46,709 bases of DNA from Jiangella ureilytica (GCF_004348545.1 NZ_SMKL01000047.1:1-46709), one strand, 5' to 3'. Positions 32,289-41,618 are shown, counted from the first letter of the stretch. A program made the numbers and translations. The notes: generated by a model from the letters alone, not told the origin.

Positions 32289-34730
32289 GTGACGAACCAT
32301 GGGCGACGCCGCGCGGGTGGCCGCGCGCGCACTGCCGCGTCCGGCGACGCGGCGTCGAGGACTGCCGTGTCCGCGGGCGCGGTCCCTTCGGCGACCCCTG
32401 GAAGCGGCGGCAACGGGGGGAACGGCGGCAGGCGCTATGCCGCCGGCCGCAACGGGAAGAAGGTCGCCAGGGGCAAGCGCAAGGGCTGGCGCCGGTTCGT
32501 CTCCTGGAAGGCCTTCGGTCTCTACGCGCTCGGCATGATGCTCCTCGGCGTGGCCGGGGTCGGCATCGCCTACGCCATGACCGACATCCCCGAGGCCAAC
32601 GCGTTCGCCCGGTCCGAGGCGACGATCGTCTACTGGGCCGACGGCGAGACCGAGCTGGGCCGGTTCAGCGCCGAGAACCGCGAGACGGTCGACATCTCCG
32701 AGATCCCGCAGGCCTGCCAGGACGCCGTCGTGGCCGCCGAGGACCGCTCGTTCTACGAGAACAACGGCTTCGACCCGGTCGGCATCATGCGCGCGGGCAT
32801 CGGCTACGTCCAGAACAACGGATCGACGGCGGCCGGTGGCGGCTCGACCATCACGCAGCAGTACGTCAAGAACTACTACCTGACACAGGAGCAGACCCTC
32901 ACCCGCAAGGTGCAGGAGCTGTTCATCGCGGTCAAGATCGACCAGCAGCTCGACAAGGACGACATCCTGGCGTCCTACCTCAACACCATCTGGTTCGGCC
33001 GCGGCGTCTACGGCATCCAGACCGCCTCGCGCTCCTACTTCGACAAGCCGGTGTCCGAGCTCGACGCCTCGCAGTGCGCGGCGCTGGCCGGCATCCTGCG
33101 CTCGCCGACGCGCTACGACCCCACGCTGGGTCCCGAGAACACCGAGCGGTACGAGCGCCGGTTCCAGTACGTCGTCGACGGCATGGTCGACATCGGCAAG
33201 CTCGACTCCGCGACGGCCGAGACCCTGGCGCCGCCCGCGGTCGTGCCCGAGCAGAACACCAACCTCTACGGCGGCCCCAACGGCTACCTGCTCGCGCAGG
33301 TGCGCGAGGAGCTGCTCGACAACGGCTTCACCGAGAACGAGATCGACACCGGCGGCCTGCGCGTCGTCACCACCTTCGACGCCAAGGCGCAGTCGGCGGC
33401 CATCCAGGCGGTCGACGCCGAGCGGCCCAAGGAGCACGCCGACGGCGTCCGCGTCGGCCTCGCGGCGGTCATCCCGGGCGACGGCGCCGTCGTCGCCATG
33501 TACGGCGGGCCCGACGCCGTCGCGCAGCCGTTCAACGACGCCATCGACGCCTCCATCCAAGGCGGGTCGGCGGTGAAGCCGTTCACGCTGGCCGCGGCGC
33601 TGAGCCAGGGCATCTCACTCGAGAGCCGGTACTCCGGCAACACGCTCACCGACCCGGTCCTCGGGCCGCCGTTGCACAACCAGGGCGACAGGGACTACGG
33701 CGAGGCCATCGACCTGGTCACGGCCACCGAGCAGTCGATGAACACCGCGTACGTCGACCTCGCGTTGGACATCGGTGCCGACACCATCGTCGACACCCAG
33801 CTGGCCAGTGGCCTGTCCTACGCGGCCGACGAGGAGTCGGACCTGCGCCTGGACCCCCGCGTCACCATCGGCATCGGGCACGTCCGGCCCATCGACATGG
33901 CCGAGGCCTACGCCACGCTCGCCGCGGGCGGCCGGCACGCCGACTGGTACACCGTCCGCTCGGTCACCGAGCCCGGCGGCAACGTCCCGTACCGTGTCGA
34001 GCCCGCGCCCGAGACCGTCCTCGACCCCGGCGTGGTCGCCGACACCACCTTCGCCCTCAACCGGGTGGTCGAGAACGGCAGCGGCCGCGAGGCGCAGAAC
34101 CTCAACCGGCCGGCCGCCGGCAAGACCGGCACCCACGAGGACCTCACCGCGTGGTTCTCCGGCTACGTGCCGCAGCTGTCGGCCAGCGTCGCGATCTTCC
34201 GTGGCGACGGCGAGACCGCCGGCACCGTCTCCCTCGACGGCGTCGACGGCATGGACACCTTCACCGGCGGCGCGTTCCCGGCCCGCATCTGGACCGCGTT
34301 CATGGCCGGCGCGCTCGACGGCATCGAGATCCAGGAGTTTCCCGAGCCGGCCGAGGTCGGCGAGGCGGTCAACCCGACGCCCACCCCCACACCCACGCCC
34401 ACCGACGAGCCGGGCGACGAGGACGACAACGGCGACAACGGTGACGGCGACGACAACGGCGACAACGGCAACAACGGCGGTGGCAACGGTGGCGGCGAGT
34501 CCGGCTCGGACGAGTCCGGCGACGGCGGCACCGACTCCGGCGACGGGGGCACCGACTCCGGTGACGGCGGTGACGAGTCCGGGAACGAGTGGGCCGGCAC
34601 CGAGGGCGGAACCGACGGTGGCACGGACCCACCGCCCGACGAGCCCACCGACGAACCGACGGGCGACCAGAACGGCGGTGGCAACGCCAACGGCGGCGCC
34701 TGGGGCGACGCCGGGGGCGCGGACCGCTGA
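32289..34730 (+). CDS. ponA: Class A penicillin-binding protein (bifunctional)
   Basis: This 813-residue protein polymerises glycan strands and cross-links peptides outside the membrane. A basic, Gly-rich cytoplasmic tail leads to one membrane helix near 71-95. The GT51 glycosyltransferase domain has catalytic Glu151 (AAEDRSFY) and [12 protein letters not shown]. The transpeptidase domain has SAVK with nucleophile Ser427, SMN at 483-485 and KTG at 612-614, all intact. The last 115 or so residues are a Pro-Thr run followed by an Asp/Gly/Asn/Glu/Ser-rich acidic tail, unusually long. GTG 32289 starts the frame; the ATG at 32299 is out of frame. Two glycosyltransferase genes follow, as around ponA1 in M. 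tuberculosis. Confidence 0.96.
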   Translation: MTNHGRRRAGGRARTAASGDAASRTAVSAGAVPSATPGSGGNGGNGGRRYAAGRNGKKVARGKRKGWRRFVSWKAFGLYALGMMLLGVAGVGIAYAMTDIPEANAFARSEATIVYWADGETELGRFSAENRETVDISEIPQACQDAVVAAEDRSFYENNGFDPVGIMRAGIGYVQNNGSTAAGGGSTITQQYVKNYYLTQEQTLTRKVQELFIAVKIDQQLDKDDILASYLNTIWFGRGVYGIQTASRSYFDKPVSELDASQCAALAGILRSPTRYDPTLGPENTERYERRFQYVVDGMVDIGKLDSATAETLAPPAVVPEQNTNLYGGPNGYLLAQVREELLDNGFTENEIDTGGLRVVTTFDAKAQSAAIQAVDAERPKEHADGVRVGLAAVIPGDGAVVAMYGGPDAVAQPFNDAIDASIQGGSAVKPFTLAAALSQGISLESRYSGNTLTDPVLGPPLHNQGDRDYGEAIDLVTATEQSMNTAYVDLALDIGADTIVDTQLASGLSYAADEESDLRLDPRVTIGIGHVRPIDMAEAYATLAAGGRHADWYTVRSVTEPGGNVPYRVEPAPETVLDPGVVADTTFALNRVVENGSGREAQNLNRPAAGKTGTHEDLTAWFSGYVPQLSASVAIFRGDGETAGTVSLDGVDGMDTFTGGAFPARIWTAFMAGALDGIEIQEFPEPAEVGEAVNPTPTPTPTPTDEPGDEDDNGDNGDGDDNGDNGNNGGGNGGGESGSDESGDGGTDSGDGGTDSGDGGDESGNEWAGTEGGTDGGTDPPPDEPTDEPTGDQNGGGNANGGAWGDAGGADR

Positions 34731-34763
34731 CGACCGTGCGCCGGTAGCGCGATGCTGCTCGTC

Positions 34764-34769
34764 TAGGCT
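34764..34769 (+). promoter_or_regulatory. -10 box, leaderless GT87 gene
   Basis: TAGGCT lies exactly 8 bases before GTG 34778, the same as pcnA and the 41633 gene. No ribosome site is present, so the transcript is probably leaderless even though ponA ends only 33 bases upstream. Confidence 0.5.
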
Positions 34770-34777
34770 GTCGCTTC

Positions 34778-36217
34778 GTGTCCGTGACGCCGCAGCGCCG
34801 CGAGGGTTCCGCCGCGCCGAGTCGTGAGGATCCCGTCGTCGCGGCGATGAGCGAGGTGGTGGGCGGTTCGTTCGGCCGCCGGGCCGCGCTGCCACGGCGC
34901 TGGTGGGGTCCGCTGCGCGTCGCGCTGGCGGTCGCCGTCGTCATGCTGGCCCTGGGGTTCCTGGCCGACCAGCCGTGCCGCGCCGGCGGCTGGGCCGACC
35001 GCGCCGACCGGTCGATGTGGACCTCGCTCTGCTACAGCGACGTCGCGTTCCTGTACCGCGAGCGCGGGTTCGCCGACGCCCTGCTGGCCTACCGCGAGAG
35101 CCTGCTCGAGTACCCGGTGCTGACCGGCGCCGTCATGCAGGTGACGGCACCGGTGGCGGCCGCGCTGACCGACTGGTACGGCGGCGCGGTCGGGGTGACG
35201 GCCGGGCTCGCCCCCGACGTCGCCGAGAGCGTGACGTTCTTCGACCTCACCGCGGTGCTCATGGCGGTGTGCGCCCTCGGCGTCGTGGCGGTGACCGCGC
35301 GCACGGAGCGGCGCCGGCCGTGGGACGCGGTGCTCGTGGCGGCGTCGCCGGTGCTGCTGCTCAGCGCCAACGTCAACTGGGACCTGCTGGCGGTGCTGCT
35401 GACCTCGCTGGCACTGCTGGCGTGGAGCCGGCAGCGGCCGGTGCTCGCCGGCGTGCTGATCGGGCTGGGCGCGGCGGCGAAGCTCTACCCGGCGCTGCTG
35501 CTGGGCGTCCTGGTGCTGGTGGCGCTGCGGGCGCCGGAGCGGCGGGCCGCCCTGCGCGACGCCGGCGTGGCCATCGCGGGCGCCGTCGTCGCCTGGTGCG
35601 CGGTGAACCTGCCGGTGGCGTGGTGGGCACCCACGGGCTGGCGGGAGTTCTTCGCGTTCAATGCCGACCGCGCGGCCGACTTCGGCTCGACCTGGTACGC
35701 GCTGGACCTGCTCTCGCCGGACCTGCTGCCCGAGCGGGTGGACGATCTCGTCGTGGTGGCCGCGGCGGCGCTGCTGGTGCTCATCGCCGCGCTCGCGCTG
35801 ACGGCGCCCGTCCCGCCGCGCGTCGCCCAGCTGGCCTTCCTCGCGGTGGCCGCCTTCCTGCTGGTGAACAAGGTGTGGTCGCCGCAGTACTCGCTCTGGC
35901 TGCTGCCGCTCGCCGTCCTGGCCCGGCCCCGGGTGCGCGATCTGGCGATCTGGCAGGTGGCCGAGGTGGTGTACTTCGTCTGCGTGTGGCGCTACCTGGG
36001 CACGCTGTTCGACCCGAGCGCGCCACTGATCAGCAACGACCAGTACGCTCTGGCGATCGTGCTGCGGATCGCGGGGCTGCTCTGGCTCGTTGTGATGGTC
36101 GTGCGTGACATCCGGCATCCCGAAGACGATCCCGTCCGGCGGTTCGTGTCGCCGTCGCCGTCAGTGACGGCGTCCGGGCCCGCGCGGCACCGGCGCGGGC
36201 GGGCGGTGCGGGCATGA
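34778..36217 (+). CDS. GT87-type (DUF2029) polyprenyl-phosphate mannosyltransferase, Rv0051-like
   Basis: The 479-residue integral membrane protein has about 10-12 hydrophobic helices and the pattern of GT-C glycosyltransferases of the GT87/DUF2029 family. There is an acidic first loop (CYSDVAFLYRERGF), LSANVNWDLLAVLLTSLALL, AAAKLYPALLLGVLVL and NKVWSPQYSLWLLPLAVL. Such enzymes transfer mannose or arabinose from polyprenyl-phosphate donors to glycolipids or proteins on the outer face. The position after ponA matches Rv0051 in M. tuberculosis. GTG 34778 is supported by a -10 box 8 bases upstream. Its stop overlaps the next gene's ATG. The exact sugar and acceptor are unknown. Confidence 0.88.
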   Translation: MSVTPQRREGSAAPSREDPVVAAMSEVVGGSFGRRAALPRRWWGPLRVALAVAVVMLALGFLADQPCRAGGWADRADRSMWTSLCYSDVAFLYRERGFADALLAYRESLLEYPVLTGAVMQVTAPVAAALTDWYGGAVGVTAGLAPDVAESVTFFDLTAVLMAVCALGVVAVTARTERRRPWDAVLVAASPVLLLSANVNWDLLAVLLTSLALLAWSRQRPVLAGVLIGLGAAAKLYPALLLGVLVLVALRAPERRAALRDAGVAIAGAVVAWCAVNLPVAWWAPTGWREFFAFNADRAADFGSTWYALDLLSPDLLPERVDDLVVVAAAALLVLIAALALTAPVPPRVAQLAFLAVAAFLLVNKVWSPQYSLWLLPLAVLARPRVRDLAIWQVAEVVYFVCVWRYLGTLFDPSAPLISNDQYALAIVLRIAGLLWLVVMVVRDIRHPEDDPVRRFVSPSPSVTASGPARHRRGRAVRA

Positions 36218-37356
36218 CGGCGCGCGGCCTGGCCGACCGCGCCCGTGCCGTCGACGCCGACTCGCTGGCCGTCTGGGTGGCGAGCCGGGTCTCGATGTGG
36301 GTCATCGCCGGCGCCACCGGCTGGATGTTCGTCGCGCCGGGCCAGGACGTCGTTCCCGCGCTGGATCGGTGGCAGCAGTGGGACTTCTGGCACTACGCCG
36401 GCATCGCCGTCCACGGGTACGGCGGCGAGCCCACCGGCGTGCCCAACGAGGCGTTCTTCCCCGGCTTCCCCGCGCTGCTCTGGCTCGGCGGCGAGGCCGG
36501 CCTGCAGCACGTGTTCACCGGACTGCTGGTGTCGCTGCTGGCCGGCGCCGTGGCGGCACTCGCCCTCGGCCGCATCGGCGAGCTCGAGGGCGGCCAGCGC
36601 ATCGGGCGGCTCACCGTGCTGGTCTGGGTGACGTCGCCGTCCGCGGTGTTCCTGGCCGCCCCGTACACGGAGTCGCTGTTCCTGGCCTGCGCGCTGCCCG
36701 CCTGGCTCGCGGCGCGGCGGCAGCACTGGCTCGCGGCCGGCGTGCTGACGGCGCTGTCGTGCACCATCCGCGTGAGCGGCGTGTTCCTCGCGGTGGCCAT
36801 CGCCGTCCAGTGGCTGACCACCCGGCGCGAGGCCGTGGCGCAGACCGGTCGGCCGTGGTGGTCGGGTCTGGGCTGGCTGTTCCTGCCGGCGCTGCCGCTG
36901 CTGGCGTGGTCGGCGTACCTCGACTCCGAGTCCGGCGACCGGCTGGCCTGGCTGCACGCCCAGGCCGAGGGCTGGGACCGGCACTTCACCTGGCCGTGGA
37001 CGGCGTTCGACACGACCTGGCAGGCGGCCTTCGGCGGCACGCAGACACCCGGGTTCGCCTGGATGTTCCGGGCCGAGATCGTGGCCATGCTGATCGGCGT
37101 CGTGCTGACGGCGGCCCTGCTCTGGTGGCGCCGCTGGGGCGAGGCGACCTGGGTCGGCCTGCAGGTCGTCGCGTTCGGCACGTCGACCTGGTTCTTCTCG
37201 GTGCCGCGGGCCACCCTGCTCTGGTGGCCGCTGTGGGTGACCATCGCCCTGCTCGCGGTGAAGCGCCGCTGGGTCCTGTGGGCCTACCTGGCCGTCTCGG
37301 TGCCGCTGATGTCGGTCTGGGCGGCCGCCTACCTGACCGGGCGCTGGGCGGGCTAG
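36214..37356 (+). CDS. PIG-V-like mannosyltransferase
   Basis: This 380-residue protein has about nine hydrophobic helices. Its early loop WQQWDFWHYAGIAVHGYG and the NEAFFPGFPALLWL stretch match the PIG-V (GT76-like) family, whose W-D-x-x-H-Y and FFPxxP motifs bind the polyprenyl-linked donor. ATSPSAVFLAAPYTESLFL-like sequence (here WVTSPSAVFLAAPYTESL) is also typical. It overlaps the GT87 gene by 4 bases (ATGA), so the pair is coupled and may act in the same glycan pathway, probably lipoglycan or protein mannosylation. Its TAG stop overlaps the stop of the convergent racemase-like gene through a shared CTAG. Confidence 0.85.
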   Translation: MTARGLADRARAVDADSLAVWVASRVSMWVIAGATGWMFVAPGQDVVPALDRWQQWDFWHYAGIAVHGYGGEPTGVPNEAFFPGFPALLWLGGEAGLQHVFTGLLVSLLAGAVAALALGRIGELEGGQRIGRLTVLVWVTSPSAVFLAAPYTESLFLACALPAWLAARRQHWLAAGVLTALSCTIRVSGVFLAVAIAVQWLTTRREAVAQTGRPWWSGLGWLFLPALPLLAWSAYLDSESGDRLAWLHAQAEGWDRHFTWPWTAFDTTWQAAFGGTQTPGFAWMFRAEIVAMLIGVVLTAALLWWRRWGEATWVGLQVVAFGTSTWFFSVPRATLLWWPLWVTIALLAVKRRWVLWAYLAVSVPLMSVWAAAYLTGRWAG

Positions 37357-38393
37357 CCCCAGACGAGGGTGTCGAAGGCGGTCGTGGTGAAGCGGACCTC
37401 GACGTCGACCTCGTCGCCCACGACGGGCGGGGTGACGCCGTCGGGGAGCCAGATCATGGAGCACTGCATGTGCGGCGGCTCGGCGAACCAGCGCTGCCGG
37501 CCGGCCACCCGGAACGGCGAGAGGGCACGGCCGCCGGCCTCGAGGCCGCCGCGGGCCAGCGCCGTGGCCCGCTGCCGCAGGGTGCTCGCCGCCGTCGGCG
37601 CCTGCATGGCGATGCCGTGCGCCGTGCCGCCGGCGACCACCAGCAGGGTGCCGTCGCGGCGGCAGCGGCGCTGGCGGTAGCCGTAGGTCTCGCCGCGGCG
37701 CACCCGGTGCACGTCGAGCACCGTCGCCTTGGGCGCCAGGCCCGCGCGGTCGCCGAGCCAGAGCGCCGTCGCGACCCGGAGCCGGATCTCGGCGCCGGTG
37801 TCGCGGCCGACGGTGGCGGCATGGGCGGGCGTGAGGTGGCTGACCCAGACGGTGCGTGCGGCGCCCGGCGCGGCCGCGAACGCCTGCCGGGCCAGCGCGG
37901 TGGCCTCGGCGGTGTGGTCGCCGGTCAGTGGCAGGTGCAGCGCGAAACCCTCGAACCGCACGGCGTCGATCAGCTTGGCCACCTCGTCCAGCTCGCCGGG
38001 GGCGACACCGTGCCGGCGCATGCTGGTGAGGACCTCGACGACGACCCGTGGCCGGGTGTCGCCGGCCGCGAGCCCGCGCAGGTCCTCGAGCCGCGAGACG
38101 GTGTGCACGACGCGCTCGTCGCCGGGCGTGGCCGGCCCGGGCCGCCACGGCGTCAGCACGAGGACGTCGCCGCCGAACGCCGCCGCGACGGCCGGGACCT
38201 CCTCATAGGTCCCGGCGGCGATCGTGGCCACCCCGAGCCGGGCCGACTCCGCCGCCAGGACGGCGTTGCCGAACCCGTAGCCGTTGCCCTTGGCGACGGG
38301 GACGACGGTGACGCCCGCCGCGGCCGCGTTCTCGGTGTAGCGGCGGACCCGCCCGCGCCACTGCTCGGCGGCGATGTGCAACGTGACGGACAC
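37353..38393 (-). CDS. Alanine racemase-like PLP enzyme
   Basis: This 346-residue protein has an N-terminal PLP TIM-barrel with Lys35 in VPVAKGNGYGFG, where PLP should form a Schiff base. The VEVLTSMRRHGV stretch corresponds to the substrate-site M-x-R motif. GETYGYRQRR carries the Tyr of the C-terminal domain, as in alanine racemases. The second half ends in a beta domain (VVGDEVDVEVRF). It is shorter and more divergent than housekeeping Alr. It lies 3 bases after the femX gene on the same strand, so it may supply a D-amino acid or a racemised substrate for peptide cross-bridges; that link is inferred. The conserved pairing with FemX is, from memory, also seen in Streptomyces. Confidence 0.85.
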   Translation of the reverse strand: MSVTLHIAAEQWRGRVRRYTENAAAAGVTVVPVAKGNGYGFGNAVLAAESARLGVATIAAGTYEEVPAVAAAFGGDVLVLTPWRPGPATPGDERVVHTVSRLEDLRGLAAGDTRPRVVVEVLTSMRRHGVAPGELDEVAKLIDAVRFEGFALHLPLTGDHTAEATALARQAFAAAPGAARTVWVSHLTPAHAATVGRDTGAEIRLRVATALWLGDRAGLAPKATVLDVHRVRRGETYGYRQRRCRRDGTLLVVAGGTAHGIAMQAPTAASTLRQRATALARGGLEAGGRALSPFRVAGRQRWFAEPPHMQCSMIWLPDGVTPPVVGDEVDVEVRFTTTAFDTLVWG

Positions 38394-38396
38394 GGG

Positions 38397-39536
38397 TCAG
38401 CTCCGGCGCTTCATGTAGAGGTCGAACGCAGAGTAGAGGACGCGCGAGAGCGGGAGGTCCCACTCGCCGAGGTACTCGACGGCGTGCCCGCCGGTGCCCA
38501 GCTTGAACCGGATGAGGCCGGCGTGGGAGTCGTCCTCGGACAGGGTGTCGGTGATGCCGCGCAGGTCGTAGACGGCGCAGCCCTCGGCCAGTGCGTCTTG
38601 CATCATGCGCCACTGGACGGCGTTGGAGCCGCGGACGTCGCGCTTGGCCGTCGTCGAGGCGCCGTAGGAGTACCAGGCGTGCGTGCCGACGCGGGTCATG
38701 GTGGTGGCGGCGACGAGGTCGCCGTCGTGGTGCGCGAGGTAGAGCCGCAGCCGCTCCGGCGCCTCTCCGGTCATGGCGGCCCACATGCCCTGGAAGTAGG
38801 AGAGCGGGCGCGGGGTGAAGCCGTCGCGCTGCGCGGTCTCGGCGTAGATCTCGTGGAACGCGGGGAGGTCGGCCGCGGTGCCGGTGGAGACGACGACCCC
38901 GGACTTGTCCGCCTTCTTGATGTTGCGCCGCCACAGCTGGTTGAAGCCCTTGAGGACGTCGTCGGGCGTGCGGCCCTCGAGCGGCAGCTGGAACACGTGC
39001 CGCGGCTGGCCGGCGGCGAACCCGCCGGTATCGGCCGGCGGGCGCCAGCCCAGTGCCGTCAGCTGCTCGGCCAGCGCGGTGCCGGCGGCCGTGGTCTCGT
39101 CGGCCGGCACGTCGCGCAGCCGGGTGACGCCGGGGTCGGCCAGGGCCTCCTTGAGGGTGGCGTTGGACCACCGGCGCGTGACCACCATGGGGCCCATGCG
39201 CAGGCCGAACGCGCCCTGCGACTTCACGTGCTCGGCCAGCGGAGCCAGCCAGCGCTGCAGGTCGCCGCCGGTGGCCGCCGCCTCCCAGTCGATGCTCGGC
39301 CCCTCGGGGACATACGCGAGGTAGCGGCGGACCCGCGGCGCCTGGCGGTACAGCACCAGCGCCACGCCGACCAGCTTGTCGCCGTCGAACCAGCCGACGG
39401 ACCGCGACCGCCAGTCGCGCTTGACCACACCCCACGCCGGAGTCTGCAGGAAGCTGACCGAGGGCCGCTCGGCGATCGCGGCGAGATGCTGGTCGCTCGC
39501 GATCTCTCGGACGGCGAGGGCGGGGCTGCGAGTCAC
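38397..39536 (-). CDS. femX: FemX/FemAB peptidoglycan bridge aminoacyltransferase
   Basis: This 379-residue FemAB-family protein transfers an amino acid from aminoacyl-tRNA to the third residue of the lipid II stem peptide. It has two GNAT-like folds, an early SFLQTPAWGVVKRDW, then the linking LWRRNIKKADKSGVVV, and AWYSYGASTTAKRDVRGSN in the second half, followed by YDLRGITDTLSEDD. All are typical of Streptomyces FemX. The start is GTG 39536, 6 bases after a TAACCT -10 box, so it is probably leaderless. The racemase-like gene follows by 3 bases. The first-residue specificity (probably Gly or Ala) cannot be read from the sequence. Confidence 0.93.
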   Translation of the reverse strand: MTRSPALAVREIASDQHLAAIAERPSVSFLQTPAWGVVKRDWRSRSVGWFDGDKLVGVALVLYRQAPRVRRYLAYVPEGPSIDWEAAATGGDLQRWLAPLAEHVKSQGAFGLRMGPMVVTRRWSNATLKEALADPGVTRLRDVPADETTAAGTALAEQLTALGWRPPADTGGFAAGQPRHVFQLPLEGRTPDDVLKGFNQLWRRNIKKADKSGVVVSTGTAADLPAFHEIYAETAQRDGFTPRPLSYFQGMWAAMTGEAPERLRLYLAHHDGDLVAATTMTRVGTHAWYSYGASTTAKRDVRGSNAVQWRMMQDALAEGCAVYDLRGITDTLSEDDSHAGLIRFKLGTGGHAVEYLGEWDLPLSRVLYSAFDLYMKRRS

Positions 39537-39542
39537 GGGCCG

Positions 39543-39548
39543 AGGTTA
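39543..39548 (-). promoter_or_regulatory. femX: -10 box, leaderless femX gene
   Basis: TAACCT on the minus strand lies 6 bases before GTG 39536 and no ribosome site is present. It would start a short transcript for femX and the racemase-like gene. Confidence 0.45.
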
Positions 39549-39576
39549 CCCGCTCCGGGTGCGGACCCGAGAACGA

Positions 39577-40185
39577 TCACGAACGTCCGGGAGTGTCCGG
39601 TTGTGCCGGCCGGATGAACTCGGCGTCGATCTCGAGGACGACCTTCCGGCCGATGAGGACGCCGCCGGTCTCGAGCGCCCGGTTCCAGGTGAGCCCCCAC
39701 CGCTCGCGGTCGATCTCGGTGCGCGCGGACAGGCCCACGACCTGCGCTCCCCACGGGTCGAAGCCGACGCCGTCGAAACTGGCCCGGAAGTCGACCGGCC
39801 GCGTGGTGCCGCGGATGGTGAGGTCGCCGGCCAGCACGAACTCGTTGCCCTGGACGTGCGCGATGCGCGTGGAGCGGAACGTCAGCTCCGGGTGGTGGGC
39901 GACGTCGAAGAAGTCCGCGGAGCGCAGCCGCTCGTCGCGGTCGTCCTCGCCGGTGGCCAGGCTCGCCGTGCCGACGACGACCTCGACGTGCGACGCGGTG
40001 GGGTCCTCGCCGATTGTCAGCGTGGCCCGGACGTCGCCGAACCGGCCACTGATGCGCGTGACCATGAGGTAGCGCACGGCGAACGTGACGTCGGCGTGCG
40101 CGGGGTCGAGCGTGAAGACGCCGGCCGCCGGCACGGTGAGGCCGTTCCACGGGTGCAGGTTGCGGGCGGCGTGTGCCTCGGCCAT
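39577..40185 (-). CDS. YceI-family lipocalin-like protein
   Basis: ATG 40185 (AAAGGG 8 bases upstream) gives 202 residues; the ORF start at 40224 has no ribosome site. The domain is the YceI beta-barrel: FTLDPAHADVTFAVRYLMVT, RSADFFDVAHHPELTFRS, GDLTIRGTTRPVDFRASFDG and a late MxxVLIGRKVVLEIDAEF-like strand. YceI proteins bind isoprenoids in a hydrophobic pocket; there is no signal peptide here, so it is cytoplasmic. It is divergent from the MarR gene with 76 bases between start codons, so regulation by that protein is likely. Confidence 0.92.
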   Translation of the reverse strand: MAEAHAARNLHPWNGLTVPAAGVFTLDPAHADVTFAVRYLMVTRISGRFGDVRATLTIGEDPTASHVEVVVGTASLATGEDDRDERLRSADFFDVAHHPELTFRSTRIAHVQGNEFVLAGDLTIRGTTRPVDFRASFDGVGFDPWGAQVVGLSARTEIDRERWGLTWNRALETGGVLIGRKVVLEIDAEFIRPAQPDTPGRS

Positions 40186-40247
40186 CGAGTGCCCTTTCTC
40201 TGGTCTCCACGGTTCAACGTTCAATATTTTGCGCCGTCAACCATTGT

Positions 40248-40253
40248 TAGCAT
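40248..40253 (+). promoter_or_regulatory. -10 box, leaderless marR gene
   Basis: TAGCAT lies exactly 8 bases before ATG 40262, again the leaderless geometry. Upstream, TTCAACGTTCAA (40213-40224) is a partly palindromic, AT-rich stretch in the shared region and may be the MarR site. Confidence 0.45.
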
Positions 40254-40261
40254 CAGCATCT

Positions 40262-40768
40262 ATGGCGACCACGCGAATCATCGACGACGACCGGCTCACC
40301 GCCGTCGGGCTGCTCGTCGAGGTGCACCGGGGGCTGACCAACAAGTTCGCCGCCCGCCTGGCCCAGCACGGCCTGTCCGAGAACGAGCTCGAGATCCTGC
40401 TCCGGCTCGGGCGCACCCCCAACTGCCAGCTGCGCATGAGCGATCTCGCAGCACAGACCAGCCTGACCACCAGCGGCGTCACCCGCGTGGTCGACCGGCT
40501 GGAACGCGCCGGCCTGGTGGCCCGGGCCAGCTGCGACACCGACCGCCGCGGAACGTGGGCGGTGCTCACCGACACCGGCCTCGAGCGCGTGACCGCCGCC
40601 GTGGCCGACCACATCGAGGACGTCGACCGCTGGTACACCGGCCTGCTCACGCCGGAGCAGCTGACCGGGCTGACCGACGCGCTGCGGATCGTGCGCGACA
40701 CCGTCCGGCCCGAGGCCGTGGCGGGCATCGCCGAGGCCGCCCGGGCCAGGACCCACGTGGGCGTCTGA
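40262..40768 (+). CDS. MarR family transcriptional regulator
   Basis: This 168-residue regulator has a central winged helix (LSENELEILLRLGRTPNCQL, then MSDLAAQTSLTTSGVTRVVD and the RASCDTDRRGTWAVLT wing) between dimerisation helices. These are the standard MarR features. ATG 40262 is chosen because TAGCAT lies 8 bases upstream and no ribosome site exists. It is divergent from the YceI gene and convergent with endonuclease IV, 16 bases away. The likely target is the shared promoter region; the ligand is unknown. Confidence 0.93.
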   Translation: MATTRIIDDDRLTAVGLLVEVHRGLTNKFAARLAQHGLSENELEILLRLGRTPNCQLRMSDLAAQTSLTTSGVTRVVDRLERAGLVARASCDTDRRGTWAVLTDTGLERVTAAVADHIEDVDRWYTGLLTPEQLTGLTDALRIVRDTVRPEAVAGIAEAARARTHVGV

Positions 40769-40784
40769 CCGTCCGGCGGCACCG

Positions 40785-41573
40785 CTAACCGGCCTTGACG
40801 TGGTCCAGCAGGTAGGCGACGTCGTCGTCCTGGCCCTCGAAGGGGGTCTCGACGATGGCGTCGGTGCCGGCGGCCTCGATGACGGCGACGATGGCCTCGC
40901 CGCCGATGCTGCCGGTGCCGATGGTGGCGTGGCGGTCGGCTCCGGAGTCGAACGGGTCGCGGCTGTCGTTGGCGTGCACGAGGTCGATGCGCCCGGTGAT
41001 GGCCCGCGTCTTGTCGACCATGTCCTCGGGCGCGATGCCGGCCGAGAACGCGTGGCAGGTGTCGAGGCAGAAGCCGAACCCGAACTCGCCGACGGCGTCC
41101 CAGAGCGCGGCCAGCCGGTCCAGCTTGCGGGCCATGGCGTAGTCGCCGCCCGCGGTGTTCTCGATGAGCACCGGCACCTTGGCGTCGAGCCGCTCGGCCG
41201 CCTTGCGCCAGTTGTCGACGCCCGCCTGGGGGTCGTCGCCCTTGAGCACGTGCCCGCCGTGGACCACGAGGCCCGCCGCGCCCACCTGGGCCGCGAGGTC
41301 GACGTGCTGCTGCAGGATCTTGCGGCTGGGGATGCGAATGCGGTTGTTCGTCGTGGCGACGTTCACCACGTACGGCGCGTGCACGTACACCGTGAGCCCC
41401 GCGCCCGCGGCGTCGGACTTCAGCGCCTCGGCACCACCGGGGTAGGCCAGCTTGGGCGCCTTCCAGTCCTGGGGGTCGCCGAGGAAGATCTGCACCGCCC
41501 CGGCACCGGTGGCCTTCGACGTCGCTATGGGGTCGCCCTGCTTCACGTGGGCACCGATGCGCTGCACAGCCAT
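40785..41573 (-). CDS. nfo: Endonuclease IV (AP endonuclease)
   Basis: This 262-residue TIM-barrel AP endonuclease cleaves DNA 5' to abasic sites in base-excision repair. The metal-ligand motifs are all present: HAPYVVN, VVHGGH, IENTAGG, CLDTCHAFSAG and HANDSRDPFDSGADRH followed by IGTGSIGG. ATG 41573 follows TAGCGT by 7 bases and is probably leaderless; the longer ORF start at 41627 lies upstream of that box. The gene is divergent from a small hypothetical gene. The family has a typical length near 260-290 residues. Confidence 0.95.
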   Translation of the reverse strand: MAVQRIGAHVKQGDPIATSKATGAGAVQIFLGDPQDWKAPKLAYPGGAEALKSDAAGAGLTVYVHAPYVVNVATTNNRIRIPSRKILQQHVDLAAQVGAAGLVVHGGHVLKGDDPQAGVDNWRKAAERLDAKVPVLIENTAGGDYAMARKLDRLAALWDAVGEFGFGFCLDTCHAFSAGIAPEDMVDKTRAITGRIDLVHANDSRDPFDSGADRHATIGTGSIGGEAIVAVIEAAGTDAIVETPFEGQDDDVAYLLDHVKAG

Positions 41574-41580
41574 GGCCCAG

Positions 41581-41586
41581 ACGCTA
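41581..41586 (-). promoter_or_regulatory. nfo: -10 box, leaderless nfo gene
   Basis: TAGCGT on the minus strand lies 7 bases before ATG 41573, with no ribosome site. It is identical to the box of the SDR gene. Confidence 0.45.
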
Positions 41587-41618
41587 CCGCGCCACTCCGA
41601 CACCCCGACCGGTCCCCG

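Noticed and set aside
36297-39617. 1106-residue plus-strand frame spanning three genes
   Set aside because: It crosses a mannosyltransferase, a racemase and femX in wrong frames and strands; no motif supports it.
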